This document shows positions 25,627 through 35,400 of a stretch of 64,000 nt of DNA, piece after piece (position 1 is the first letter of the stretch; the number at the start of each line of letters is the position of its first letter). This DNA is from Ferruginibacter sp. (GTDB lineage Bacteria > Bacteroidota > Bacteroidia > Chitinophagales > Chitinophagaceae), in NCBI GenBank assembly GCA_030831945.1, contig JAURKC010000004.1, positions 124,001-188,000 on the forward strand, read 5' to 3'. The notes below the pieces were generated by a model, which did no database searches, had not been told where the DNA came from, and saw only the letters and a list, made by a program, of their open reading frames with translations. The position numbers and the translations under genes are program-made.

Positions 25627-28143
25627 ATGGCAACAAGTAAAAATAAAGAAGATTATATCCATACTGACAGTGGCATAGGTGGTCAATATAAGACATGGTT
25701 TTTGGATTATGCCAGTTATGTTATTTTAGAAAGGGCGGTTCCAGCATTAGAAGATGGATTAAAGCCTGTGCAGCGCAGAATTCTTCATGCCATGAAAGAA
25801 ATGGATGATGGACGCTTCAATAAAGTTGCTAATATTATCGGACAATCAATGCAATATCATCCTCATGGAGATGCTAGTATTGGTGATGCATTAGTTAACC
25901 TTGGTCAAAAAGATTTGTTGATTGAAACACAAGGTAACTGGGGAGACGTAAGAACAGGAGATGATGCGGCAGCCCCAAGGTATATCGAAGCTAGACTCAG
26001 CAAATTTGCTTTAGAAGTAGCCTTTAATTCAAAAACAACTGATTGGACAGTGAGTTATGATGGTCGTAAAAATGAACCCGTCACCTTACCAATGAAATTC
26101 CCTTTACTGCTAGCCCAAGGAGCAGAAGGTATTGCAGTGGGATTAGCCACTAAAATATTACCGCATAATTTTTGTGAATTAATTGAAGCTTCTATTAAAA
26201 TATTAAAGGGTAAAAAATTTGAATTACTACCTGATTTTTTGACAGGTGGCACTATGGATGCTACTAATTATAATGATGGTAAAAGAGGGGGTAAAATAAG
26301 GGTAAGGGCAATAATTGAAGAGGTAGATAAGAAAACATTGGTCATAAAAAGTGTGCCTTTTGGAGTTACTACCACTCAATTAATGGAGAGTATAGTAAAG
26401 GCTAATGATCAGGGTAAAATAAAAATTAAAAAGGTACTCGACCATACTGCATCGGCAGTTGAGATTATCATAGAATTAGCAGTTGGTATTTCTCCTGATA
26501 TAACCATTGATGCTTTATATGCTTTTACTGATTGTGAAATCAGTATTTCTCCTAATGCCTGTGTCATTGTAAATGACAAGCCTCAATTTTTGGGAGTTCA
26601 AGATTTATTAAGAACCGCTTCAGAAAATACAAAAGAATTACTGAGGAGAGAATTAGAGATTAAATTAGGAGAACTTCAAGAAAAATGGCATTACACCTCA
26701 CTTGAAAAAATATTTTTCGAGGAACAGATATACAAAGAATTAGAAAAAAAGCATGAGTCATGGGATAAAGTGCTATTGGCTATTGACAAAGCCTTTACAC
26801 CTTTCAAAAAACAATTACGCAGGGATATCACTAGAGAAGATATTGTTAAACTTACAGAGAAACCTGTTAGAAGAATTTATCGCTTAGATATAGACGAATT
26901 AAATGAACAAATTAAAGGATTAGAAGCTGATATCAAGCAAGTAAAATTTGATCTTGAGCATTTAACAGAATTTGCGGTTGCTTACTATGAGAATTTATTG
27001 AAAAAATATGGTAAAGGAAGAGAAAGAAAAACGGAGATTAAATTATTTGATACTATCCAAGCAAAATCAGTTGCTATAGCCAATATTAAAGTCTATGCAA
27101 ATTTTGCTGATGGATTCATTGGTACAGGTCTGAAAAAAGATGAACTAATTGCGGAAGTATCTGACTTAGATGATATCATCGCTTTTACCAAGGAAGGAAT
27201 AATGAAGGTGATTAGAGTTTCAGAAAAAGCATTTATTGGAAAAGATATTTTACATGTTGCCGTTTTTCAAAAAAATGATGAACGTACTACGTATAATATG
27301 ATTTATGTAGATGGTAAGACTGGTGTAAGTTTTGCAAAGCGTTTCAATGTAACTGGTATTACTAGAGATAAAGAATATGACCTTACGAAAGGATCTGAAA
27401 AAAGTAAGGTTCACTATTTTTCTTCCAATGCCAATGGGGAAGCTGAAATTATAAAGATTATACTCAGTCCTAATTGTAGTGCAAAGAAAAAGGAGCTTGA
27501 GTTTTACTTTGAAGAGTTAGAAATAAAAAATAGAGGTAGTATTGGTAATCAGGTTACTAAATATCCCATTAAGTCGGTTAAATTTAAAGATGCTGGAAAG
27601 TCAACTTTAGATGCTAAAAAATTATGGTTTGACAATAAATTTGGTCGATTAAACTCAGAGGAAAAAGGTGATTACTTAGGAAAATTTGATGCTGAAGACA
27701 GGTTGTTAGTTGTTTATAATGATGGTAACTATGAAATTACTGATCAGGAGCTTACTCAGCGTTTTGATGTTGAGAAAGTGATACTCATTGAAAAATTCAG
27801 ACCTGAAAAGGTAATAACAGCTGTTTATCTTGATAATGAAAAATTGCAATTCAATATTAAAAGATTCAATATTGAAACAACCACCTTACATACTAAATTC
27901 TTTTTTATTAAGGAAGGAAAAGATAATCGTCTAGAAATGGTTACCACCGACCTTGATCCTTTATTGATAGTGAATACAGGCCGTGGCCAACTAGTAAGAT
28001 CTGCCAAATTTAAAGTGAAAAATATGGTCGAAATAATGGGTTGGAAGGCAGTGGGAGCAAAGCTTACAGACTATTCAAAAAGTGTGGAGATGGAATGGGA
28101 GAAAAAAGAAGAAACGGATAGTCCTCAAACCGAATTGTTCTAA
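25627..28143 (+). CDS. parC: DNA topoisomerase IV subunit A (ParC)
   Basis: The 838-residue DNA breakage-rejoining subunit carries the catalytic Tyr 119 in AAPRYIEAR. The winged-helix region includes HPHGDASIGD (78-87), a coiled-coil tower lies near 380-460, and a C-terminal beta-pinwheel-like domain covers about 500-810 (FIGTGLKKDELIAEVSDLDDIIAFTKEG). The GyrA-box QRRGGRG is not seen, which favours ParC over GyrA. Position 83, a Ser in most quinolone-sensitive homologues, is Ala. Confidence 0.92.
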   Translation: MATSKNKEDYIHTDSGIGGQYKTWFLDYASYVILERAVPALEDGLKPVQRRILHAMKEMDDGRFNKVANIIGQSMQYHPHGDASIGDALVNLGQKDLLIETQGNWGDVRTGDDAAAPRYIEARLSKFALEVAFNSKTTDWTVSYDGRKNEPVTLPMKFPLLLAQGAEGIAVGLATKILPHNFCELIEASIKILKGKKFELLPDFLTGGTMDATNYNDGKRGGKIRVRAIIEEVDKKTLVIKSVPFGVTTTQLMESIVKANDQGKIKIKKVLDHTASAVEIIIELAVGISPDITIDALYAFTDCEISISPNACVIVNDKPQFLGVQDLLRTASENTKELLRRELEIKLGELQEKWHYTSLEKIFFEEQIYKELEKKHESWDKVLLAIDKAFTPFKKQLRRDITREDIVKLTEKPVRRIYRLDIDELNEQIKGLEADIKQVKFDLEHLTEFAVAYYENLLKKYGKGRERKTEIKLFDTIQAKSVAIANIKVYANFADGFIGTGLKKDELIAEVSDLDDIIAFTKEGIMKVIRVSEKAFIGKDILHVAVFQKNDERTTYNMIYVDGKTGVSFAKRFNVTGITRDKEYDLTKGSEKSKVHYFSSNANGEAEIIKIILSPNCSAKKKELEFYFEELEIKNRGSIGNQVTKYPIKSVKFKDAGKSTLDAKKLWFDNKFGRLNSEEKGDYLGKFDAEDRLLVVYNDGNYEITDQELTQRFDVEKVILIEKFRPEKVITAVYLDNEKLQFNIKRFNIETTTLHTKFFFIKEGKDNRLEMVTTDLDPLLIVNTGRGQLVRSAKFKVKNMVEIMGWKAVGAKLTDYSKSVEMEWEKKEETDSPQTELF

Positions 28144-28205
28144 TCTAACTATAATAAAGATGACAATTTAGTTTTTATTCAGTCAGGTAAAGTGGTAATT
28201 AAAAT

Positions 28206-29171
28206 TTACTTTTTTACAATGTGATCAATAATTTTATTACCATGATCCCGAGAATTTTCTATAAAAAGACTGTGGGTATTCATACCTCCACAAATAACGC
28301 CAGCTAAGAAAATACCTTTCACATTCGTTTCATGAGTATTTTCATTGTACTCAGGTTTTTTAATTTCATCTTCAGATAATTTAATACCAATTTTTTGCAA
28401 AAATGAAAGATCAGGTTGGTAACCTGTCATGGCAATCACCCAATCATTTTCAATGGTTAGTAAGCCATCAGCGGTCATTAAATCCACTTCTCTTTCACGA
28501 ATTGCTGACAAGGAAGAATTATAATAAACTTTTATAGCACCCTCTTTAATCCGATTAATAATATCTGGTCTAACCCAATACTTTACTCTTTCCCCAACCT
28601 GTTCATCTCTAATGACCATAGTTACTTTAGCACCTTTTCTATAGGTTTCCAAAGCTGCATCTACAGCTGAATTATTAGCACCCACTACCAGTACTTTTTG
28701 AAAAGCATATACATGGGGATCATTATAATAATGCGTTACATTAGGTAGATTTTCACCTGGTACATTTAACAAAAAGGGACGACCATAAAATCCTGTAGCG
28801 ATGATTACATTTAAAGAAAAATATTGATTTTTAAAAGTGATGATTTCGAATACACCATCTTTCCTATTGATATCAGTTACTTCCTCATATAAGTTAATAG
28901 ATAATGATGCTGAAACAGCTACTCTTCTATAATATTCCAAAGATTCGTTACGGGTCGGTTTACTATGATTACTAACAAAGGGTACACCTCCAATTTCAAG
29001 TTTATCTGAAGTTGAAAAAAACGTCATATTAACAGGGTAGTGGTAGAGAGAATCCACAAGCGAACCTTTCTCTATTATTAAATACCGTAAACCTTTTTGC
29101 TGAGCCGCTAAACCACATGATAAACCAATCGGTCCACCACCAATAATGAGTACGTCAAGCAAATTTTCCAT
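28206..29171 (-). CDS. ypdA: YpdA-type bacillithiol-disulfide reductase
   Basis: The 321-residue FAD/NADPH-dependent oxidoreductase has the dinucleotide motif GGGPIGLSCGLAAQ near residue 11 and a second GANNSAVDAALETYRKG motif (VVGANNSA) for NADPH. The CxxC redox pair of thioredoxin reductase is absent, as in YpdA, which reduces oxidised bacillithiol (BSSB). The C-terminal AGVICGGMNTHSLFIENSRDHG segment is typical. It lies 8 bases downstream of mqnE on the minus strand, so it is probably co-transcribed. Bacillithiol synthesis genes are not in the window. Confidence 0.88.
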   Translation of the reverse strand: MENLLDVLIIGGGPIGLSCGLAAQQKGLRYLIIEKGSLVDSLYHYPVNMTFFSTSDKLEIGGVPFVSNHSKPTRNESLEYYRRVAVSASLSINLYEEVTDINRKDGVFEIITFKNQYFSLNVIIATGFYGRPFLLNVPGENLPNVTHYYNDPHVYAFQKVLVVGANNSAVDAALETYRKGAKVTMVIRDEQVGERVKYWVRPDIINRIKEGAIKVYYNSSLSAIREREVDLMTADGLLTIENDWVIAMTGYQPDLSFLQKIGIKLSEDEIKKPEYNENTHETNVKGIFLAGVICGGMNTHSLFIENSRDHGNKIIDHIVKK

Positions 29172-29179
29172 CGTATAGT

Positions 29180-30349
29180 TTAATTCAATTTTTCTTCTAC
29201 TTGAAGATTAGAAAAGTCAATAGTACTATAGTCGGTTACAACGTTATATAAAGTATCACGTTCTATAGGCTTTCTTCTTACTTGCTTAATCAGCGTTACT
29301 AATTCCTCAGTACTCATTGCTGGATTTTGTTCTTCGCTACCTGCCATACTATAAATTTTGGTAGAATCATCTATTGTTCCATCAATATCATTTACGCCAA
29401 ATGATAAACTAAGTTGAGCATTTTCACGACCCAACATTGGCCAATAAGCTTTCAAATGAGGAAAGTTATCTAAGTATATTCTAGCAATCGCATAAACTCG
29501 CATGTCTTCTGTAACGGTAGATTCTGGAACAGTACTCATTTCATTATCATGATTTCGAAACTTCAATGGTATAAAAGTATTGAAGCCTCCAGTTTTGTCT
29601 TGTAAATTTCTTAACCTACTCATGTGATCAATACGGTGTTCAAATCTTTCTATATTTCCATACAACATTGTTGCATTGGTATGCATACCTAAATCATGTG
29701 CTATTTCATGGATTCTTAACCATCCAATGGCATCTACCTTATCAGGTGCAATTTGTTCGCGTATTTCTGGAGCAAAAATTTCAGCACCGCCACCTGGTAA
29801 ACTATCTAGTCCAGCTTCATGCAGTTTAGCCATTCCTTGCTCTGCAGTAAGTTTAGCCTTACGAAACATATAATCTAATTCAACCGCTGTAAATGCTTTT
29901 ACATGAAGGGAAGGACGATGAGCCTTAATTTTTTGCATAAGCTCAATAAAATAATCCATATTCATTTTTGGATGTACACCTCCTACAATATGAACTTCAG
30001 TTATCGGTTTACCATCATAAGATTTAACAATGTCAAGCATTTGGTCAATGCTTAATTCCCAACCTTCTTCTTTATTGGCATAAAGTTTAGAATAAGAGCA
30101 AAATTTACAGCTGAATACACAGACATTGGTAGGTTCTATATGGAAATTTCGATTAAAATAAGTAGTATCACCATGTTTCCGTTCCCTAATGTAATTAGCT
30201 AAAAAACCAACAAAAGATAGACTTGCTTTTTCAAACAATTGTAAACCTTCTTGATCGGTAATTCTTTGTTGTAGTTTTACCTTTTCAGCTATATTTTTAA
30301 GGTCAATATCAGCTGTATGATTGATTAAAGTATTGATAGAATGAGTCAT
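29180..30349 (-). CDS. mqnE: Aminodeoxyfutalosine synthase MqnE
   Basis: The 389-residue radical SAM enzyme of the futalosine menaquinone pathway adds the adenosyl radical to the MqnA product. The Fe-S binding motif CVFSCKFC follows FNRNFHIEPTN near residues 70-85, as in MqnE; MqnC has a different lead-in. Other markers are ITEVHIVGGVHP, SLPGGGAEIFAPEIREQI and NATMLYGNIERFEHRIDHM. mqnA is present at 56.6 kb in this window. The downstream partner is ypdA. Confidence 0.94.
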   Translation of the reverse strand: MTHSINTLINHTADIDLKNIAEKVKLQQRITDQEGLQLFEKASLSFVGFLANYIRERKHGDTTYFNRNFHIEPTNVCVFSCKFCSYSKLYANKEEGWELSIDQMLDIVKSYDGKPITEVHIVGGVHPKMNMDYFIELMQKIKAHRPSLHVKAFTAVELDYMFRKAKLTAEQGMAKLHEAGLDSLPGGGAEIFAPEIREQIAPDKVDAIGWLRIHEIAHDLGMHTNATMLYGNIERFEHRIDHMSRLRNLQDKTGGFNTFIPLKFRNHDNEMSTVPESTVTEDMRVYAIARIYLDNFPHLKAYWPMLGRENAQLSLSFGVNDIDGTIDDSTKIYSMAGSEEQNPAMSTEELVTLIKQVRRKPIERDTLYNVVTDYSTIDFSNLQVEEKLN

Positions 30350-30558
30350 TCAAATTATTTGTGTAAAGTTACTGCAGCTTTGGTTTTAATTTAAAATAAT
30401 TTCAATTAATACATAAACAATTTTAATTATATATTAATTTGTAAATGAAGACGAAATATTCCGCCAATACTTTAGAAAGCAAATTACTTTATACACTTAA
30501 TGAAGGCTTACATTCAATAATTGTATAACTTTCATTTTTATTATAAATAAACATTTCT
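30350..30558. other. Divergent intergenic region between mqnE and nupC
   Basis: About 209 bases of AT-rich DNA upstream of both genes. No TAnnTTTG element with good spacing and no hairpin was recognised. Both promoters probably lie here but cannot be placed by eye. Confidence 0.35.
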
Positions 30559-31848
30559 ATGCAAAGATTTCAGGGAATTATTGGAATAGTATTGATATTA
30601 GGTATTGCTTGGTTTTTTTCGAATAATAAAAAAAGAATCAATTACAAATTGGTAATCAGTGGTATTTTATTACAAATAGTAATTGCTTTACTGATTTTAA
30701 AAGTCTCCTTTGTTAAGTTATTTTTCCAAAAAATAGGCAGTGTCATTACTCATTTGGAGGCATTTGCAAAAGAGGGGGCAGGTTTTGTATATGGTGGATT
30801 GATGGCGGATAATATGGCGGGTGGGGCTGTTCCCTATAGAACACCGGGGGTTTTCGTTTTTGGTTTTAGTGTTTTAGCTACAATTATTTTGGTATGTGTT
30901 TTAGTAGCCATATTTTATCACTTTGGATTAATGCAAAGAATTGTTTCTTTAGTAGCCAAAGCAATGAATTGGGTAATGAGGGTGAGTGGTGCCGAAGCAT
31001 TGAGTAATGTAGCGAGTGCTTTTGTTGGACAAGTAGAGGCACAAGTAATGATTAGGCCCTATTTAAAGGGAATGACCATGAGTGAATTATTAGCCAGTAT
31101 GAGTGGAAGCCTAGCATGTATTGCAGGTGGAATATTGGTAGTTTATGTAAGTTTTGGCGCAAAAGCAGAGTATTTATTAGCAGCAAGTTTAATGGCAGCA
31201 CCAGCTGCACTCGTAATTTCTAAAATAGTATGGCCAGAGACTGAAGAAAGTGAAACGATGGGTAAAGTAAAACTAGAAGTAAAATCACCCTACACTAATG
31301 TGATAGACGCAATTTCTCATGGGGCAGGGGATGGAATGAAAATCTCTATCAACGTTATTGCTATGTTGATTGGATTTTTAGGTCTTATAGCTTTAATCAA
31401 TTATTTATTGATGAAATTCGGAACACTATTTCATTTAGACATTATACTAACATTAGATTGGATATTCGGTAAAATATTTTCACCAATGGCATGGGCTATG
31501 GGAGTACCTGCTGCTGATGTTTCAAATGTAGCCACCATGTTAGGCAAAAAATTAACCATCAATGAATTTGTTGCTTTTAGCGATTTAACCCAAACAATGG
31601 TACCTAATTCTTCCGGAGTTTTGGTAAAAGGATATCAAAGTATAATTTCTGACAAATCTTTAATGATTGTTAGTTTTGCCATTTGTGGTTTTGCTAATTT
31701 TAGTTCGGTAGGTATGCAAATTGGCGGTATCGGTGCATTAGTACCAGAAAGAAGGGCAGACCTAGCTAAACTTGGAATGAGAGCTTTACTCTGTGGAACT
31801 TTGGCTTCTTATCTATCTGCGTCTATTGCTGGAATTTTGATGGGGTAA
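30559..31848 (+). CDS. CNT-family nucleoside transporter (NupC-like)
   Basis: The 429-residue inner-membrane protein has many hydrophobic helices and the concentrative nucleoside transporter hallmarks: the GGAVPYRTPGVFVFGF region, SGAEALSNVASAFVGQVEAQVMIRPYL, and the late SVGMQIGGIGALVPERR block. It would import nucleosides by Na+ or H+ symport. Specificity for purine or pyrimidine nucleosides cannot be read directly. It has an isolated position and a strong terminator shared with convergent trxA. Confidence 0.93.
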   Translation: MQRFQGIIGIVLILGIAWFFSNNKKRINYKLVISGILLQIVIALLILKVSFVKLFFQKIGSVITHLEAFAKEGAGFVYGGLMADNMAGGAVPYRTPGVFVFGFSVLATIILVCVLVAIFYHFGLMQRIVSLVAKAMNWVMRVSGAEALSNVASAFVGQVEAQVMIRPYLKGMTMSELLASMSGSLACIAGGILVVYVSFGAKAEYLLAASLMAAPAALVISKIVWPETEESETMGKVKLEVKSPYTNVIDAISHGAGDGMKISINVIAMLIGFLGLIALINYLLMKFGTLFHLDIILTLDWIFGKIFSPMAWAMGVPAADVSNVATMLGKKLTINEFVAFSDLTQTMVPNSSGVLVKGYQSIISDKSLMIVSFAICGFANFSSVGMQIGGIGALVPERRADLAKLGMRALLCGTLASYLSASIAGILMG

Positions 31849-31882
31849 CATTGAAAGGATATATATTATCGAGGTAGGCATA

Positions 31883-31913
31883 AAAAAACCGAAGTAGATT
31901 ACTTCGGTTTTTT
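31883..31913. terminator. Bidirectional terminator between nupC and trxA
   Basis: A perfect 14-bp stem: AAAAAACCGAAGTA at 31883-31896, loop GAT... (3 bases), and TACTTCGGTTTTTT at 31900-31913. U-rich tails occur on both strands, so it can stop both convergent transcripts. Confidence 0.9.
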
Positions 31914-31930
31914 CTTTGGATTGGTGTAAG

Positions 31931-32248
31931 CTATTTCAATGCATCAATTTTTTTGACAAAATTTGCTTTAGGTTGTGCTCCTACCAATTTATCTACCACC
32001 TGACCACCTTTTACAAATAAAATTGCAGGGATACTCGTTATACCATAATCAGTTGAAATTTGTGGGTTATGATCCACATTTACCTTTCCTACATTTACAA
32101 TACCGTCATATTCTTTTGATAATTCTTCAATAACTGGACCAATAGCTCGGCAAGGGCCGCACCATTCAGCCCAAAAATCAATTACTGATAATTTATCGGA
32201 GTCTATTACCTGGGTCTTGAAATTTGCGTCCGTGAATTCTTGTGCCAT
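31931..32248 (-). CDS. trxA: Thioredoxin
   Basis: This 105-residue cytosolic thioredoxin has the canonical WCGPCR active site (residues about 28-33), [12 protein letters not shown] context and cis-proline [10 protein letters not shown]. No signal peptide. It reduces disulfides in ribonucleotide reductase, methionine sulfoxide reductases and others. It is separated from dnaE by 164 bases and has its own -7 element, so independent transcription is likely. Confidence 0.96.
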   Translation of the reverse strand: MAQEFTDANFKTQVIDSDKLSVIDFWAEWCGPCRAIGPVIEELSKEYDGIVNVGKVNVDHNPQISTDYGITSIPAILFVKGGQVVDKLVGAQPKANFVKKIDALK

Positions 32249-32282
32249 AAGTATATATTTAATTTATTTTTTTTAATTACTT

Positions 32283-32290
32283 CAAAATTA
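32283..32290 (-). promoter_or_regulatory. -7 element upstream of trxA
   Basis: CAAAATTA on the plus strand reads TAATTTTG on the minus strand. It ends 34 bases before the trxA ATG, implying a leader of about 28-30 bases. No matched -33 element. Confidence 0.4.
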
Positions 32291-32412
32291 CATCCAAATT
32301 GTGATATCTTAAGTATTGACATATTCACACATTGCTCATACAGTGTTAATATGTTATTTTGCTAATATAATAAGCAATTCTTTTTAGCATAAAGAGCTGA
32401 TTTTTTTAAAAG

Positions 32413-35400
32413 TTACCCCGTAATTACATTTACCTCTATATCTTTATTTTCATTTAAAAACTCAGCCATATCATCATTCATGGTAAATCCTGTTTCTAAA
32501 CTATACATGCCTACCTTATAGTTATTTCTAACATCAACAATGTTAAATTTAAGTGCAGTTTTACCGGGATACTGCTTTACATTATTTTCAATAAAATTTA
32601 CAAATTGGGTACTCACAAACTGTGGTTGTACTTCTACAATAACTTGTTTAGTTAATGTAGGTTTTACAGTTTCAAGCAAATGTATTTTGGATAACTTAAA
32701 TTCGTATTGTTCACTATTGTACCTGGTTTTAAAACCACCTTCTATTAAAACAATTAATCCCTTTTCTAGGTAATGAGTATATTTTACAAAATCTTCACTC
32801 CAAAGCATAAATTCACTTTTACCAGAATAATCTTCAATAGTAAGTATAGCAAAATTCTTTCCCGTTTTAGTAAGTCGTTGTTGAGCATCAACGACCAGAC
32901 CAGCTAATCTGAAATTTCTTCCAGGAGTAGGGTGTGAATTTACCGATATTTTAAATTCATTGTAATCAGACAATCTGCTGATATTATAGTGTCTCATCTC
33001 AAATTTAAAATTGTCTAAAGGGTGACCACTCATATACATTCCAGTAACCTCTTTTTCGTAATCCAGTTGCTCTGCAAGTGGCCAAGGTTCACAGACCGAC
33101 AATTTAGGAGGAACGATTTCAGGCATCTGTAAATCACCAAACAAAGTATTACTAACGCTGGCATTTTGATTTTGAAACACACTACCATATTTCAAAATCT
33201 TTTCTAAGCCCTGACTATCTCCAGGGGCAGCGTAAAAATATTGAGCCCTGGTAATGTCTTTGAAACAATCAAATGCGCCTGAATAAATCAAGCTTTCTAA
33301 TGATTTTTTATTAGCAGCTCGCTGATTGACTCTTTTTGCTAAATCAAATGCAGAAGTAAAACTTCCATGTTTGCTCCTTTCATCAATAATATTTTCAATC
33401 GCATTTTCACCTACACCCTTAAGACCGCTAAAACCAAAGCGAATTTCTCCTTTTTTATTAACTGCAAATCCATTTTGTGACTCGTTGATATCTGGACCAA
33501 GTACCATTAAGCCCATTCTTTTACATTCCTCCATAAAGAAGGTGATTTTATCTATACTTCCCGCATGATTTAAGACGGCCGCCATATACTCACTTGGATA
33601 ATGAGCCTTTAGAAAAGCGGTTTGGTAGGCTACAAAAGCATAACAAGTAGAATGGGATTTATTAAACGCGTATTGAGCAAAAGCTTCCCAATCTGTCCAG
33701 ATTTTCTCTAATTTATCTTTCGCATGACCTTTAGCAGTTGCCCCATCAACAAATTGGACTTTCATTTTATCCAAGACAGCGATTTGTTTTTTACCCATTG
33801 CTTTTCTTAGCACATCCGCATCACCTTTACTGAATCCAGCCAATTTTTGAGATAGCAGCATAACCTGTTCTTGATAAACGGTAATACCGTAGGTTTCTTT
33901 TAGGTATTCTTCCATATCAGGCAAATCATATTCAACCTTTTTTTTGCCCAGTTTACGATCAATATATTCAGGAATATAAGCAAGCGGACCTGGTCGGTAA
34001 AGGGCGTTCATTGCAATAAGATCAGCAAATTTATCAGGCTTCAACTCTCGCAAATATTTTTGCATTCCCACACTTTCAAATTGAAAAGTAGCATTGGTAT
34101 CACCCTGTTGATAGAGCTTATAAGTTAATTCGTCATCCAATGGAATGGTATCAATATCAATGCTAACATCATGATTTTGCTTGATAAGCGATAAGGCGGT
34201 TTTAAGGATACTTAAAGTTTTAAGACCTAGAAAGTCCATTTTTATAACTCCCGCTTCTTCTATTGATCCTCCTTCAATTTGTGTTAACCATAATTCAGAC
34301 TCTTTTGATGAGGCTACCGGTAAAAGGTCGGTCAAATCTTTAGGTGCAATGATGATAGCCGAAGCATGAATACCCGTATTTCTTACAGAGCCTTCAAGAA
34401 TTTCAGCTTCATGTAAAATAGTACTGTGTAAATCATTACCCTTATATATTTCGCGAAGTTTTTTGACATTTTCAATATCCTCTGGTAATAGTTGTTCTTT
34501 TTCTTCTAATGATTTTTCTCCGTCTTTAGATTCTTTTATCGTATAGGGTGCATGTAATAAACGCTTTAAATTAATACCAGGTTTTTCTGGAACTAATTTA
34601 GATAACGCTCTACTTTCGGCTAGTGGAAGATCCATCACTCTGGCAACATCTGCAATGCTAGATTTGGCAGCCATTGTTCCATAAGTAATAATTTGTGCTA
34701 CCTGACTCTTGCCATATTTTTGAACAACATAATCAATTACTTTTTGCCTTCCTTCATCATCGAAATCGGTATCGATATCTGGCATCGATTTTCTTTCAGG
34801 ATTTAAGAATCTTTCAAAAAGTAGATTGTATTTTATCGGATCTATATTAGTAATTCCAATACAATAGGCTACCAAACTTCCAGCGGCAGAACCACGACCA
34901 GGCCCTACAAATACGCCTAATTCTTTACCTGCTATGATAAAGTCACTTACGATTAAAAAGTAACCTGCAAAACCCATTTCTTTAATTACACCTAATTCGA
35001 AATTGATTCTTTCTTCCGTTTCGGGTGTAAATATTTTATACCTTTCTTTTGCTCCCGTCCATGTTAAATGAGATAAATAGTCATCTTGTGATGAAAAGTT
35101 GGAAGGCACAACAAAATGCGGTAATAAGATATCTCTCTTTAAGTCTAATAAATCGACCTTTGAAACGATTTCATTGGTATTGTCGATAGCTTCAGGAATA
35201 TCTTCGAAGACCTTTAACATTTCATCCTTCGTCTTCATGTAAAACTGATCATTCGGAAAAGCAAATCTTTTATTTTTTACTTGAATATCATCATCTGAAA
35301 CCTCACCCCATTTTGGAGTGGATTGCTTTTCACCTGTATTGATACAAAGAAGAATGTCATGCGCATTAGAATCTTTTTGATCAACGTAATGAGAATCATT

